Assembly: GCA_026707585.1 (NCBI GenBank)
Contig: JAPOWQ010000062.1
Coordinates: forward strand, 53,460-117,459
From: Chloroflexota bacterium
GTDB taxonomy: Bacteria; Chloroflexota; UBA11872
DNA: 64,000 bases
Reading direction: 5' to 3'
Below the pieces are notes generated by a model. The model was given only the letters and a program-made list of their open reading frames with translations, did no database searches and was not told the origin of the DNA. A program made the translations under genes and the position numbers. Shown here piece after piece: positions 1 through 10,726 of the stretch (position 1 is the stretch's first letter; every line of letters starts with the position of its first letter).

Positions 1-792
1 CGGTGCCGCACGACGACGGGTCCGGGTCGTCGTCCGCAGGCGGACTGGGAGCGACACGTCGAACACGTCATCCGTCATTACCGGGCCTGCTGTCTTCATA
101 GCATCCCGGTTCGCACACGCTCGTCCAGCCTCATCTTCCGCAGCGCTTCGACTTGCCGGATGAGGCGCCGGCAGTGCCGGGGGCGGTCGAATGACTGCCG
201 TAAGCCGGCGGACAGTCTTCGCACGTTGCAGCGTGCCGAACATCGTGCAGTGCGGAGCACAGCGGCCTCCGAACTTACGGAATCCTGCAAGGCCAAACGC
301 CTCAGTGAAGCGGATCATTGACGCACGATGCTTCGACACGACGCAGTCGCTGTTCCAATGGCGACGACGCGGCCAGTGGGACCGATAGCTCTAATGAGTG
401 GCGACGGCATCACGGGCTGTGGATTGTGTGTACTACCGGGTCATTTGCACCGTTCCTCAACTGTCGGAGCCCGAGATGCTAGATGGGGCATCACTCGCCT
501 GATAATGGGAGATCGAGACTGGCCGAGTCCCCGGAACGTGCCGAGGCGCCCCGGCTTCGCTCCGTGCTGAGCCCGCGCTTCGACGAAAGGAAGGGTCGAA
601 ACGGTCCCGATGTAGCGCCAAACGCCAACCCGATCGGACCTGAGTCAGCCTCGTCGAGTTTCGAGTGGGCTTGCGACGATCAACTGATCGGGCTACTGCA
701 CGAAATGGTCGAGAGCGCACTCTCTTGGGAGGCGCGCCGAGGACTGCGTAGCATGGGAACGGATGCTCTGGCGCCTGAGTGTAGTTTTCTCG
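1..792. other. No confident gene; flank of recombinase
   Basis: No recognisable protein or RNA gene was found in this stretch. The longest plausible reading frame is 483-806 on the plus strand (107 aa), which overlaps the recombinase start by 14 nt. Its C-terminal half looks helical, but it has no family signature I know and no clear ribosome binding site. If the recombinase belongs to an element extending to the left, this is element DNA. Treat it as non-coding or unresolved. Confidence 0.4.
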
Positions 793-2350
<1,558 letters not shown>

Positions 2351-2552
2351 AGGAAGACCAGAGTATAGGCGACCAGGGTCACGCCCCACCGGCCTCTTCC
2401 GCCCGAGCGGTACCGTTCAAGAGTCCCGCCGGAGTCCGGCGAATCTCGCGCCCGCCGTCCCGCCCGGCGCCCTCACCCGGCCCGCAAGGTCGCTCCAGGC
2501 CGCCGGCGCTATGCTGCGGCATGCACTCGGCGCCAAGCATGGAGCGCACCTG

Positions 2553-3692
2553 ATGTACACCGCCGTCGTTATCGGAGCAACGGGCGCGGGGAACTATGGG
2601 CACGACCTGGACCTCTCCTGGCAACTGGTTCCTGAGGTCAACGTGGTAGCTGTGGCGGACGTCGACGAAGAGTCGGCTCGGGCCAAGGCCGACCAATTGG
2701 GGGCGCCGCAGGCGTATGGGGACTATCGCCACGCCCTGTCCAGCGTGCAACCGGACTTTGTCAACATCTGCAATCGCCAGCCCGACGTGCATGCGGAGAT
2801 GATTCACGCGGCCATCGAGGCCGGGGCCAGGGGTATCTACTGCGAGAAGCCGCTGGTCCGGACGCCAGCGGAAGCGGACGCGGTGATTGCGGCGGCCAGT
2901 CGCAGCCACACCAAGATCCAGGTGGCTCACACCTGGCGGATCGATCCGGCCGTGATCCTGATGCGCGAGATGATCCGCGAGGGCGAAATCGGCCGCGTTG
3001 TGGCGGTCCACGCCACCGGCAAAAACGACGACCGCCGCGGCGGCGCCGAGGACCTGTGGGTCCTGGGCGTCCACCTGATGGACCTGATGCGCCAGGTCGC
3101 CGGCGACCCGCGCCAGATGAGCGGCGCCGTGTTTCGGTCGGGGCGCCCGGTGGGCCTGCCGGACGTGCACGAGGGTAACGAGCGCATCGGCCTGATCGCC
3201 GGCGATCAACTGTTCGCCACGTACATCTTTGAACACGGCGTGGTCGGCACCATTTCGTCGGTGCGCACCGGCCCCGGCATGCACCGGGCGTTCGGGATCG
3301 AGGTTGTTGGCACCGAGGGCCTGGTTTCCATGCGCAGCCACGGGCAGCGAGGCCGGGAACTGCTGATCAATCGGAGTCCCGGCGATAGTCCCGGTGTCGA
3401 CAGCACCTGGGACGCCGTGCCGGTTCCCGACCTGGACGCCGCCGCCATCGGCGACAAAGAAGGCACGGTGCACGAACTCCAACTGCTGCAGACCAGTATG
3501 ACCCTGGATCTGCTCCGTGCCGTGGAGGAAAACCGACGTCCGGTGTGCGACGCGATCGACGGGCGCTGGACGGTCGAGATGGTGCTGGCGGTTCACGAAG
3601 CCGGGCTGACGCAGGAGACGGTGCGGTTTCCGCTGCAGGTGCGAGACAACCCGTACGCGGCGCGGCGGCAGCTGGCGCTGGCGGACGTCTGA
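2553..3692 (+). CDS. Gfo/Idh/MocA family oxidoreductase (tandem copy 1)
   Basis: 379-aa NAD(P)-dependent sugar or polyol dehydrogenase family protein. The N-terminal Rossmann fold begins VVIGATGAGNYG, followed by an acidic residue after beta-2 (VADVD). The family EKP motif is present in GIYCEKPLVRTPAEAD (about residue 97). The C-terminal half matches the GFO/IDH/MocA alpha/beta domain, with a GGAEDLWVLGVHLMDLM segment carrying the conserved His. The open frame extends upstream to 2268 through the tRNA; ATG 2553 was chosen because the Rossmann motif starts there and the same start context (ACCTGATGTACACC) precedes the downstream paralog. It is followed after 145 bp by a second copy of identical length. 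Substrate is unknown. Confidence 0.92.
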   Translation: MYTAVVIGATGAGNYGHDLDLSWQLVPEVNVVAVADVDEESARAKADQLGAPQAYGDYRHALSSVQPDFVNICNRQPDVHAEMIHAAIEAGARGIYCEKPLVRTPAEADAVIAAASRSHTKIQVAHTWRIDPAVILMREMIREGEIGRVVAVHATGKNDDRRGGAEDLWVLGVHLMDLMRQVAGDPRQMSGAVFRSGRPVGLPDVHEGNERIGLIAGDQLFATYIFEHGVVGTISSVRTGPGMHRAFGIEVVGTEGLVSMRSHGQRGRELLINRSPGDSPGVDSTWDAVPVPDLDAAAIGDKEGTVHELQLLQTSMTLDLLRAVEENRRPVCDAIDGRWTVEMVLAVHEAGLTQETVRFPLQVRDNPYAARRQLALADV

Positions 3693-3837
3693 GGGTCCCG
3701 AACGAAAGCCGGCTAACACCAATGCCGCCGAATCGACCGGTCGAAACCCGGGACAGCAGCAACTCCAAGCCGCCGCCTTGGTGTAACGCGACCAGGCCCA
3801 GGCCCTGGCTCGTTGAGTCGAATACGGAGCAGACCTG

Positions 3838-4977
3838 ATGTACACCGCCGTTGTGATCGGAGCCACCGGCGCGGGCAACTACGGGCATGACCTGGATCTC
3901 GCCTGGCAATTGATCCCCACGGTCGAGGTCGTGGCGGTGGCGGATCTGGACGAAGAACCGGCCCGGGCAAAGGCCGACCAGCTGGGAGCGCGGCAGGCGT
4001 TTGGCGACTTTCGCGAGATGCTGCGCCAAGTGCAGGCGGACTTCGTGACCGTTTGCGTCCGGCGGCTGCACGAGCGTTCCGAGATGATGCTTGCGGCCAT
4101 CGAGGCCGGGGCCAGGGGGATCTACTGCGAGAAGCCCTTTGTGCGCACGCCGGCGGAGGCCGACGCCATTGTGGACGCGGCCGAGCGCGGCGGAACGAAG
4201 ATCCAGGTAGCCCATAACTGGCGCGTGGATCCCAAGGTGCGGCGCATGCGGGAGGTGGTTCGCGCGGGCGACATCGGGCGCCTGGTGGCGATGCACGCCA
4301 CCGGCAAGAACGACAGCCGCCGGGGCGGCGCCGAGGATCTGGCGGTCCTGGGTGTCCACCAATTGGACGTAATGCGGCAGTTCGCGGGCGACCCGCGCCA
4401 GCTGAGCGCCAACGTGATGCAGGCCGGGCGACCCGTGGGCATCCAGGACGCACGTGAAGGAAACGAGAATCTGGGGCTGATGGCCGGCGACCAGGTCTTC
4501 GCCTCGCTGCTCTTCGACCACGGGGTTACGGGCACCTTTTCCTCTGTCCGCACGGGCCGCGGCATGCACCGCCAGATGGGCATCGAGCTGGTTGGCACCT
4601 CCGGAGTGCTCTCCCTGCGGGGCGGGCCCACCACCGACCAACCGTTGTTGATCAACCGGCGGCCGGAGCTGGATCCGGGCGTGGAAAGCAACTGGGAGGC
4701 GATCGCAGTGCCTCCGCTGGATGCCCAGGCTCTTGGCGACACCGAGGGCACGGCTGACGTCCGGCAGTTGCTGCACACCACCATGACGCGGGACCTGATC
4801 CAGGCCGTGGAGCAGGATCGGCGCCCGATCTGCGATGCGATTGACGGCCGCTGGATTGCCGAGATGGTGATGGCGGTGCACGAGGCGGGGCTCTCACAAC
4901 AGACGGTGCGGTTTCCGCTACAGGTGCGGGAGAACCCGTATGCGGCGCGCAGACAGATGGCGTTGGCGCACGACTAG
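3838..4977 (+). CDS. Gfo/Idh/MocA family oxidoreductase (tandem copy 2)
   Basis: 379-aa paralog of the preceding gene, the same length and alignable without gaps from MYTAVVIGATGAGNYG to the final NPYAARRQ segment. It keeps the Rossmann motif, the GIYCEKPFVRTPAEAD motif and the GGAEDLAVLGVHQLDVM segment. Differences cluster in substrate-facing loops, such as NICNRQPDVHAEM in copy 1 against TVCVRRLHERSEM here. The tandem arrangement and near-identical start regions show a local duplication with divergence, probably toward different substrates or a hetero-oligomer. No terminator is obvious between the copies, so cotranscription is possible. Confidence 0.92.
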   Translation: MYTAVVIGATGAGNYGHDLDLAWQLIPTVEVVAVADLDEEPARAKADQLGARQAFGDFREMLRQVQADFVTVCVRRLHERSEMMLAAIEAGARGIYCEKPFVRTPAEADAIVDAAERGGTKIQVAHNWRVDPKVRRMREVVRAGDIGRLVAMHATGKNDSRRGGAEDLAVLGVHQLDVMRQFAGDPRQLSANVMQAGRPVGIQDAREGNENLGLMAGDQVFASLLFDHGVTGTFSSVRTGRGMHRQMGIELVGTSGVLSLRGGPTTDQPLLINRRPELDPGVESNWEAIAVPPLDAQALGDTEGTADVRQLLHTTMTRDLIQAVEQDRRPICDAIDGRWIAEMVMAVHEAGLSQQTVRFPLQVRENPYAARRQMALAHD

Positions 4978-5024
4978 GGCCGCTCCGCGCTCCGCTACCG
5001 ATTAAGGGACGGGGACATCCAATG

Positions 5025-5052
5025 TTGATGTTCGCTATTTGTTCGGTATACT
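5025..5052 (+). promoter_or_regulatory. Candidate sigma-70-type promoter
   Basis: TTGATG (5025-5030) is followed after a 16-nt spacer by TATACT (5047-5052), 33 nt upstream of the GTG start of the radical SAM gene. The local sequence is markedly AT-richer than its surroundings. It was assigned by pattern only. Confidence 0.5.
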
Positions 5053-5085
5053 GTTGGCGGGCAGGGGCCGTGGAAGGCTGCTGCC

Positions 5086-5991
5086 GTGCGACTGGATATC
5101 CGCGAGATCACCTGCGGCAACGCGCTCAATCGCGTCCGCGGCATGCCCTTCAAGTGGAGCCTCAATCCCTACCGCGGCTGTAGCCACGCCTGCTGGTATT
5201 GCTACGCGCGGGAGACGCACACCTATTTTGACCTGAACGGCGGCCGCGACTTCGAGCGGGTGATCTTTGCCAAGGTCAACGTGGCCGAACGGCTGCGGGC
5301 CCAGATCCAATCGCCGCGTTGGAAGCGCGAGACCGTCGCCGTCGGGGCGGCCACCGATCCCTACCAGCCGGTCGAGGGCCACCTGCGCCTTACGCTGGCG
5401 TGCCTGCGTGAGTTCCTGGCCGCTCGATCCCCCATCGGCCTGATCACCAAGTCCACTCTCATCCGCCGAGACCGGCACCTGCTGCAGGACCTGGCGCGAG
5501 CGGCGGGGGTGAACGTGACGGTCTCGATTCCCATCGCCGATCCGCACCTGGCACGCCGGATCGAGCCGAATGTACCGCCGCCCGCCGAACGCTTTCGAGT
5601 GGTGCGGGAACTGGCGAACCTGAACCTGGACGTGGGGGTGAACATGGCCCCGGTGCTGCCAGGCCTGACCGACTCCGACGCCGCCATCGCCGAACTGATG
5701 CGGCTGGCCCGCGAGCACGGGGCGCGGCGGGTGGGCACGCGCATGTTGCACCTGAAGCCTGAGCCGAAGCGCTGGTTCCTGCACAACCTGCGGCGCTATT
5801 TTCCGCACCTGGAACCGCTCTACGCCGACTTGTATCCCGTCGGCGTCACATATGTCGACAACTCGGTCGACGACGACCTGGAAGCGCGCGCCGACGCCCT
5901 GCGCGAATTCATCGCTCCCACTCAAACGGACACCCCACCGCTGGCTCCGCCGCCACCGCCGATCCAATTGCCGCTGGCCAGCGGCTTCTAG
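5086..5991 (+). CDS. Radical SAM protein, SPL/Rv2578c-like
   Basis: 301-aa radical SAM enzyme. The cluster-binding motif C-x3-C-x2-C appears as CSHACWYC near residue 33, just after NPYRGC. The following GRDFERVIFAKVN and AVGAATDPYQPVEG segments match the spore-photoproduct-lyase-like/Rv2578c family, whose members are mostly uncharacterised. It should bind a [4Fe-4S] cluster and cleave S-adenosylmethionine; its substrate is unknown. The start is GTG 5086, placed behind a good promoter-like sequence. The C-terminus ends in a proline-rich tail (TPPLAPPPPPIQLP) probably outside the fold. It is flanked by dehydrogenase genes without evident functional linkage. Confidence 0.88.
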   Translation: MRLDIREITCGNALNRVRGMPFKWSLNPYRGCSHACWYCYARETHTYFDLNGGRDFERVIFAKVNVAERLRAQIQSPRWKRETVAVGAATDPYQPVEGHLRLTLACLREFLAARSPIGLITKSTLIRRDRHLLQDLARAAGVNVTVSIPIADPHLARRIEPNVPPPAERFRVVRELANLNLDVGVNMAPVLPGLTDSDAAIAELMRLAREHGARRVGTRMLHLKPEPKRWFLHNLRRYFPHLEPLYADLYPVGVTYVDNSVDDDLEARADALREFIAPTQTDTPPLAPPPPPIQLPLASGF

Positions 5992-6014
5992 CCTGGGGTC
6001 GGCAGCGGGCCGGG

Positions 6015-7121
6015 TCAGCCCAGGTCGGCGCGAATCTCGTCGATGGTCATCGGCCGGCGGGTCGTCAGGCTCCGGGAGATGGCCTCAAGCGCCAGCAGGT
6101 TCTCGTAGCCGTCCCACAGCGTGGGCTTGCAGGGATCGCCGCCGCGGACGGCGGCGGCGAAGGCCGCCAGCTGGTCCACGTAGCCGAAGGCTTTCTCGGC
6201 CGGATACTGGCGGGGCACCTGCCAGGTCTGCGCGGGCATGACCTCGTAGAAGATCCCAAACTCCGGTTCGGCGGGTTCCACGCGCCGGTGGCCGGTGTCC
6301 TCGGGGCGTTGGAGGTACGAGACCCGGTCCAGGTCAACGACGTCCACGCTGGTTCCGGCGCTGCCCGTGATGGTCGTGCGCATCTGGAAGTAGGGCGTGA
6401 CCGTGTTCTGATCCAGCACCGCCAGCGTGCCGTTCACAAACTCCAGCATCACGATGATCGGGCCCCCGCCGGGAACGCTGCCGCTCTGAACCTGGTAGGC
6501 CGTCGCCGTCTCAATCTCGCCCAGGATGCTGCGCGACGTGTCGACCGGATGCACCGCCTGGTAGTAGAGCAGCCCGCGAACCAGCGGCTCCAGGCCCCAG
6601 AACGGCTCGGTCGGTATCTCGCCGCAGTACTTCGTAAACACCGTCGTCGGTTCGCCGAACTCCGGCGATGCGGCCATGCGCCGTGCCGTGCGCATGGCCG
6701 GCGAGTGCCGCTGGTTGTGACCGATCTGTCCGACCAGGCCCGCGGCGTCCGCCGCTTCGGCCAGGCGGCGGGCGTCGGCCGGACACAGCCCCGGCGGCTT
6801 GTCGATGAGGAGGTGGCAGCCGTGCGCCAGGCACTCCAGGCCAACCGGGTTCTGCATGGCCGGCGGACCGATCACAACGACGGCCTCGGGCTGCTGCTCC
6901 GCCAGCATCCGCGCGGTCTGCGTGTAGACGGCCGGGACATTCAGGCGTCCGGCCGTGGATCTCGCTCGCGATTCGTCCAGGTCGCAGACCGCGACGACCT
7001 CAATCTGGGGCAGGTACGGCAGGCTGGGGTGAATGCAGAAACTGGCGTGTCGGCCGCAGCCGATCAATCCCACGCGCACCGGCGGGAGCTCGGATTCAGC
7101 CACGAAGTCGTCGGTCTGCAT
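6015..7121 (-). CDS. Gfo/Idh/MocA family oxidoreductase
   Basis: 368-aa dehydrogenase with an N-terminal Rossmann fold (VRVGLIGCGRHASF, then VVAVCDLDESRA) and a variant of the family motif, LLIDKPPG in place of EKP. The C-terminal domain contains a YYQAVHPVDTSRS segment with the conserved His, followed by beta-sheet segments. The sequence is clearly distinct from the tandem pair upstream. It is transcribed divergently from the sugar isomerase at 7219, with about 97 bp between starts, so the two may share a regulatory region. Substrate unknown. Confidence 0.9.
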   Translation of the reverse strand: MQTDDFVAESELPPVRVGLIGCGRHASFCIHPSLPYLPQIEVVAVCDLDESRARSTAGRLNVPAVYTQTARMLAEQQPEAVVVIGPPAMQNPVGLECLAHGCHLLIDKPPGLCPADARRLAEAADAAGLVGQIGHNQRHSPAMRTARRMAASPEFGEPTTVFTKYCGEIPTEPFWGLEPLVRGLLYYQAVHPVDTSRSILGEIETATAYQVQSGSVPGGGPIIVMLEFVNGTLAVLDQNTVTPYFQMRTTITGSAGTSVDVVDLDRVSYLQRPEDTGHRRVEPAEPEFGIFYEVMPAQTWQVPRQYPAEKAFGYVDQLAAFAAAVRGGDPCKPTLWDGYENLLALEAISRSLTTRRPMTIDEIRADLG

Positions 7122-7218
7122 TTACGCGCGCCATCGCCTGCGGCTGGTTTGGTGGTGGGATATCGTAGGTCACCGCGACTCGATTCGCCGTGGCACGGTC
7201 GACTAAGGACCAGCTGAA

Positions 7219-8175
7219 ATGAGACTCGGCGGTATCTACCCAGTCTTCGAGCCAAATGTCGCCCTGCGTCGCGATCCCTCCTATAAGCCTGAGACGCCGC
7301 CCAACCTGCGCTTCGTGCGGCCGGACTCGATCGACGACTTCGACGACATCGTCCCGCAACTCGACCGTTACGGGCTCTCCGCCATCGGCGCACCCGGCGC
7401 TATTTGGACCCGGAGCCGCGACGAGTGCGCGGCCTTCGGCGAGCGTGCGCGAGCACTCGGAATCATGGTCGGCGAGGCCAACTTCAACGACAACCTGATG
7501 GTTGCCGACCGCGAACTGGCGGACCAGCGGATCAGCGAAATCTGCCGCGGGCTCCTGAACGCCGACGCCATGCAGTGCCGCACCCTCCACATCTTGCCCG
7601 GCACCAAGGATCCCGTCGGCGGCCTGCTCACCGCTCATCCCGATATGTTCACCGACGCCTACAAGGCCGAACTGCGCGAGGTCGTACTCCGCGTCTTGGA
7701 CGGCCTGGACCTGCAACACACCCGATTCCTGATCGAGCCCTTCAACCACAGCTTCTTCTACCAGCCGGAGGACATTCGGGAGTTCTACGACGCCGTCGAT
7801 CATCCCCGCTTCGGATTCCACATGGACGTCGTCAACATGATCGCGATGGACACGTACTTCGATACCACCTCCCTCATCCACCGCACCTTCGATCTGCTGG
7901 GCGACTTCGTCTACTCCGCCCACGTCAAGGACCTGCTCTGGGACCACGGGCACCTCACGCTCAAGTGGGACGAGGTGCTCATCGGCGAAGGCACCCTGGA
8001 CCTGGCCGCCTACCTGCAACGCATGGACGAACTAGACCCTGACACCCCCTGCTACTGCGAGCACCTGCCCGACGAGGCGTCCTACGCCCACAACTTTGCG
8101 AAAGTGCACGAGACGGCGGAGCGTATCGGGGTCGATGTAAAGCAGCGGGTGGAACAGTTGGAACTGGGAGGCTGA
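7219..8175 (+). CDS. Sugar phosphate isomerase/epimerase (xylose isomerase-like TIM barrel)
   Basis: 318-aa protein of the AP-endonuclease-2/xylose-isomerase-like superfamily. Acidic and His residues expected to bind a divalent metal fall in LIEPFNHS, FGFHMDVVNM, YSAHVKDLLWD and GEGTLDLAAYL, the usual order of metal ligands in these barrels. Known relatives interconvert ketoses or act on inositol derivatives. It is followed after 4 bp by a NIPSNAP gene and then a Gfo/Idh/MocA gene on the same strand, consistent with a sugar-catabolic operon. Start ATG 7219 has AAGGACC upstream. Confidence 0.85.
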   Translation: MRLGGIYPVFEPNVALRRDPSYKPETPPNLRFVRPDSIDDFDDIVPQLDRYGLSAIGAPGAIWTRSRDECAAFGERARALGIMVGEANFNDNLMVADRELADQRISEICRGLLNADAMQCRTLHILPGTKDPVGGLLTAHPDMFTDAYKAELREVVLRVLDGLDLQHTRFLIEPFNHSFFYQPEDIREFYDAVDHPRFGFHMDVVNMIAMDTYFDTTSLIHRTFDLLGDFVYSAHVKDLLWDHGHLTLKWDEVLIGEGTLDLAAYLQRMDELDPDTPCYCEHLPDEASYAHNFAKVHETAERIGVDVKQRVEQLELGG

Positions 8176-8179
8176 GGCG

Positions 8180-8500
8180 ATGGTCTACGAACTGCGCGTT
8201 TACGAAATCCTGCCGGGCCGAATGCCCGCCATGCTGGCGCGTCTTGAGCGGGCGTCAGAGGTCTTCCGCCAGCACGGCTTCGACATCGCCGGGGTCTGGA
8301 CCGAAGTCGTGGACGGCAACCCGCGGCTGATCTACATCAACGTCTACGAGAGCCTCGAGGCCCAGCAGCGCCAGTGGGAAGCCTTCGCCCAGGACCCGGC
8401 CTGGGCGGCCATCGAGGCCGATTCCGAACAGGACGGACCCATCGTGGCCGGGGTCACCAGCACCTTCATGGACCCCGCGTACTTCTCCCCGCTGAAGTAG
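8180..8500 (+). CDS. NIPSNAP family protein
   Basis: 106-aa protein beginning MVYELRVYEILPGRMPAML and containing GVWTEVVDGNPRLIYINVYESLEAQQ, the hallmark segments of the NIPSNAP ferredoxin-like (dimeric alpha/beta barrel) fold. Function in bacteria is unclear; these genes commonly sit beside sugar isomerase and dehydrogenase genes. It lies 4 bp after the isomerase, so the two are almost certainly cotranscribed. Confidence 0.85.
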   Translation: MVYELRVYEILPGRMPAMLARLERASEVFRQHGFDIAGVWTEVVDGNPRLIYINVYESLEAQQRQWEAFAQDPAWAAIEADSEQDGPIVAGVTSTFMDPAYFSPLK

Positions 8501-8559
8501 GCAGATTTCGAGGTGCAGGGTCCGGTGGCGAGCGGCACCGACCTCATGCCGAGGCGCCC

Positions 8560-9651
8560 GTGAGTAGCCGGAAGCTTGGCATCGGCATCATCGGCGCCGG
8601 CCAGATCGCCCGGCTGGCCCACATCGGCGGCTACCAGGCGATTCCCGACCAGTGCGAGATCGTCGCCGCGGCCGACGTTTCGCAGGACGCCCTGGCAGCC
8701 GTGCAGCGTGACTATGGAATCCCCCAGGTCTTTCGCGACTACCACGAGCTACTCAGCCTGGACACCGTGGATGCGGTCAGCGTCTGCGCCTCCAACCCAA
8801 TCCATCACCCCGCCACCCTGGCCGCGCTGGCGGCAGGCAAGCACGTCTTTTGCGAGAAGCCGCTGGCGCTGAACGCGGCCGACGCGCGCGAGATGGTGGA
8901 GGCCGCCGAAGCCGCCAACCGCATCCTGGCCATCGACTTTCAAACCCGCTTCGTTCCCCAGGCCGTCGCCCTCAAGCGAATCATCCAGCGCGGCGACCTG
9001 GGCGAGATCTACTTCGTCCGCGCCGCCTGGAACCGCCGCCGGGGAATCGCGCCCCGCACCAAGGGTTCCTTCCACTCCAAGGCCCTTAACGGCGGCGGCG
9101 CGCTCATCGACGTGGGCGTGCACGTCATCGACACCGCCCTCTGGCTCATGGGCGGCCCGCAACCCGTCTCGGTGTCGGGCGCCACCTACCTCAAGATCGG
9201 CAACCAGGCCGACGGCGGCTACAACCCCTGGGGCCCCTGGAACCACGAGGAAATCGACGTCGACGACTTCGCCCTCGCCCTGATCCGCTGCGACAGCGGC
9301 GCCACGCTCTCGCTGGAATGTAGCTGGGCCCTGAACATCGTCGACGACGAATACCACCGTATCTGGGTCGCCGGCGATCGAGCCGGAGCGGAGGTCATCC
9401 TGGGACGCAGCGAAGCGTCAGCGACTCCGCTGCGAATCCTGACCGCCGAATCCGACTCCTGGGTCGACCGCGTTCACCAGAACTTCCCGCCCGTTCCCTG
9501 GCCCCACCACGCCGCCATCGCGGACTTCGTCCGCGCCGTGCGTGAAGGCGGCCAGCCCAGATCCACCGGCCACGACGGACTCCGCGTTCAGCAAGTCGTC
9601 GACGCCATCTACGCCTCAGCCGACTCTGGTCGAGAGGTCAGGCTGGATTAG
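8560..9651 (+). CDS. Gfo/Idh/MocA family oxidoreductase
   Basis: 363-aa dehydrogenase. The N-terminal Rossmann motif is GIGIIGAGQIARLAHIGG, the family motif is HVFCEKPLALNAADA, and the C-terminal domain includes GGGALIDVGVHVIDTALWLMGGP with the conserved Asp and His. GTG 8560 was chosen because it lies immediately before the Rossmann strand; the upstream open frame overlaps the NIPSNAP gene and looks non-coding. It lies 59 bp after NIPSNAP and probably completes the isomerase-NIPSNAP-dehydrogenase operon. Substrate unknown. Confidence 0.9.
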   Translation: MSSRKLGIGIIGAGQIARLAHIGGYQAIPDQCEIVAAADVSQDALAAVQRDYGIPQVFRDYHELLSLDTVDAVSVCASNPIHHPATLAALAAGKHVFCEKPLALNAADAREMVEAAEAANRILAIDFQTRFVPQAVALKRIIQRGDLGEIYFVRAAWNRRRGIAPRTKGSFHSKALNGGGALIDVGVHVIDTALWLMGGPQPVSVSGATYLKIGNQADGGYNPWGPWNHEEIDVDDFALALIRCDSGATLSLECSWALNIVDDEYHRIWVAGDRAGAEVILGRSEASATPLRILTAESDSWVDRVHQNFPPVPWPHHAAIADFVRAVREGGQPRSTGHDGLRVQQVVDAIYASADSGREVRLD

Positions 9652-9729
9652 GCGGCGCTCGCAAAGACAGGCCGGCGGCTGCCTAGAATGGCCGGGGCGG
9701 CAGGGCGCAGAGATTGGGTGGGAGAGAGT

Positions 9730-10680
9730 ATGCCCGTCTATCTGACCGAAGCGGACGTGGACGCGCTGGCGGATATGGAGCTGGCGCTGGCGGCGGTTGA
9801 GGGGGCGTTTGACCGGCAGGGTCGGGGCGTGGCGGGAAATGTGGGGCGACGGCGGGCGACCGTTCCGGCCGGGTCGCTGAACGTGATGGGCGGTGCCGAC
9901 CAGGAGTTGGGCGCGGCGGGGGCGAAGATCTATGGGACGTTCGGCGGCGGAGCGCGGTTTGTGGTGGTGCTGTTTGACGTGGCGACGGGATTGCTGCGGG
10001 CAGTGATCGAGGCCGGCCGGCTGGGTGAATTGCGGACAGGGGCGGCGAGCGGGATTTCGAGCAAGTACCTGGCGCGATCGGACAGCCGGGTAGTTGGCTT
10101 GATCGGCAGCGGGCGTCAGGCGCGAGCGCAGCTGGAGGCATTGAACGGCGTGCATGAGCTGGCGGAAGTGCGAGTGTATTCGCGGAATCCGGCGAATGTA
10201 GAGAATTATGTCAAGACGATGCGCGAGCGGGTTGACGCGGACCTGATCGCCTGTACGGCGGCGTCGGAGGCGGTGCAGGGGGCGGACATCGCGGTGACGG
10301 CGACCACAGCCTCGAGTCCCGTATTGATGGCGGATGACCTTGAGCCGGGGATGCACGTGGTGGCGATGGGGAGCAATAACCCGGTGCACGGCGAAGTGGA
10401 CGCGGCCGCGGTGGCGCGGGCGGACCGGGTGTTCGTGGACGACCTGGACGGGGCGCACGTGGAGGGTGGAGATCTGATGGCGGCGGAGCGGGCCGGCGTG
10501 CTGCAATGGGGCCAGGTGATCGAGCTGGGCCAGGTGGTGGCCGGCAACGTGGCGGGACGCACGGCGGACGACGAGATCACGCTGTTTGCCTCCCAGGGGA
10601 TCGCGCTCTGGGATATCGCGTTGGCGCAGGCGGTGGTGGATCGGGCGGACGCCGCGGGACGAGGCACACAGGTTCCCTAG
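9730..10680 (+). CDS. Ornithine cyclodeaminase/mu-crystallin family protein
   Basis: 316-aa NAD(P)-dependent enzyme. It carries the family lysine region (GAAGAKIYGTF), the R-T-G-A-A-S-G helix (ELRTGAASGISSKYLA), and the dinucleotide motif VGLIGSGRQARAQLEAL. The family includes ornithine cyclodeaminase, alanine dehydrogenase (archaeal) and imine reductases; the precise reaction cannot be told from sequence. ATG 9730 has GGGAGAG directly upstream; the in-frame ATG at 9688 lacks this. It ends 46 bp before dop. Confidence 0.88.
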   Translation: MPVYLTEADVDALADMELALAAVEGAFDRQGRGVAGNVGRRRATVPAGSLNVMGGADQELGAAGAKIYGTFGGGARFVVVLFDVATGLLRAVIEAGRLGELRTGAASGISSKYLARSDSRVVGLIGSGRQARAQLEALNGVHELAEVRVYSRNPANVENYVKTMRERVDADLIACTAASEAVQGADIAVTATTASSPVLMADDLEPGMHVVAMGSNNPVHGEVDAAAVARADRVFVDDLDGAHVEGGDLMAAERAGVLQWGQVIELGQVVAGNVAGRTADDEITLFASQGIALWDIALAQAVVDRADAAGRGTQVP

Positions 10681-10726
10681 GCGCCGCCGGCGCTAGTATT
10701 GAGTCACTCCCCCGCACGAGCGGCGC

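Noticed and set aside
2379..4881. Long minus-strand open frames (about 500 codons each) opposite the tandem dehydrogenases
   Set aside because: They are antisense shadows caused by high third-position GC in the plus-strand genes and show no family motifs.
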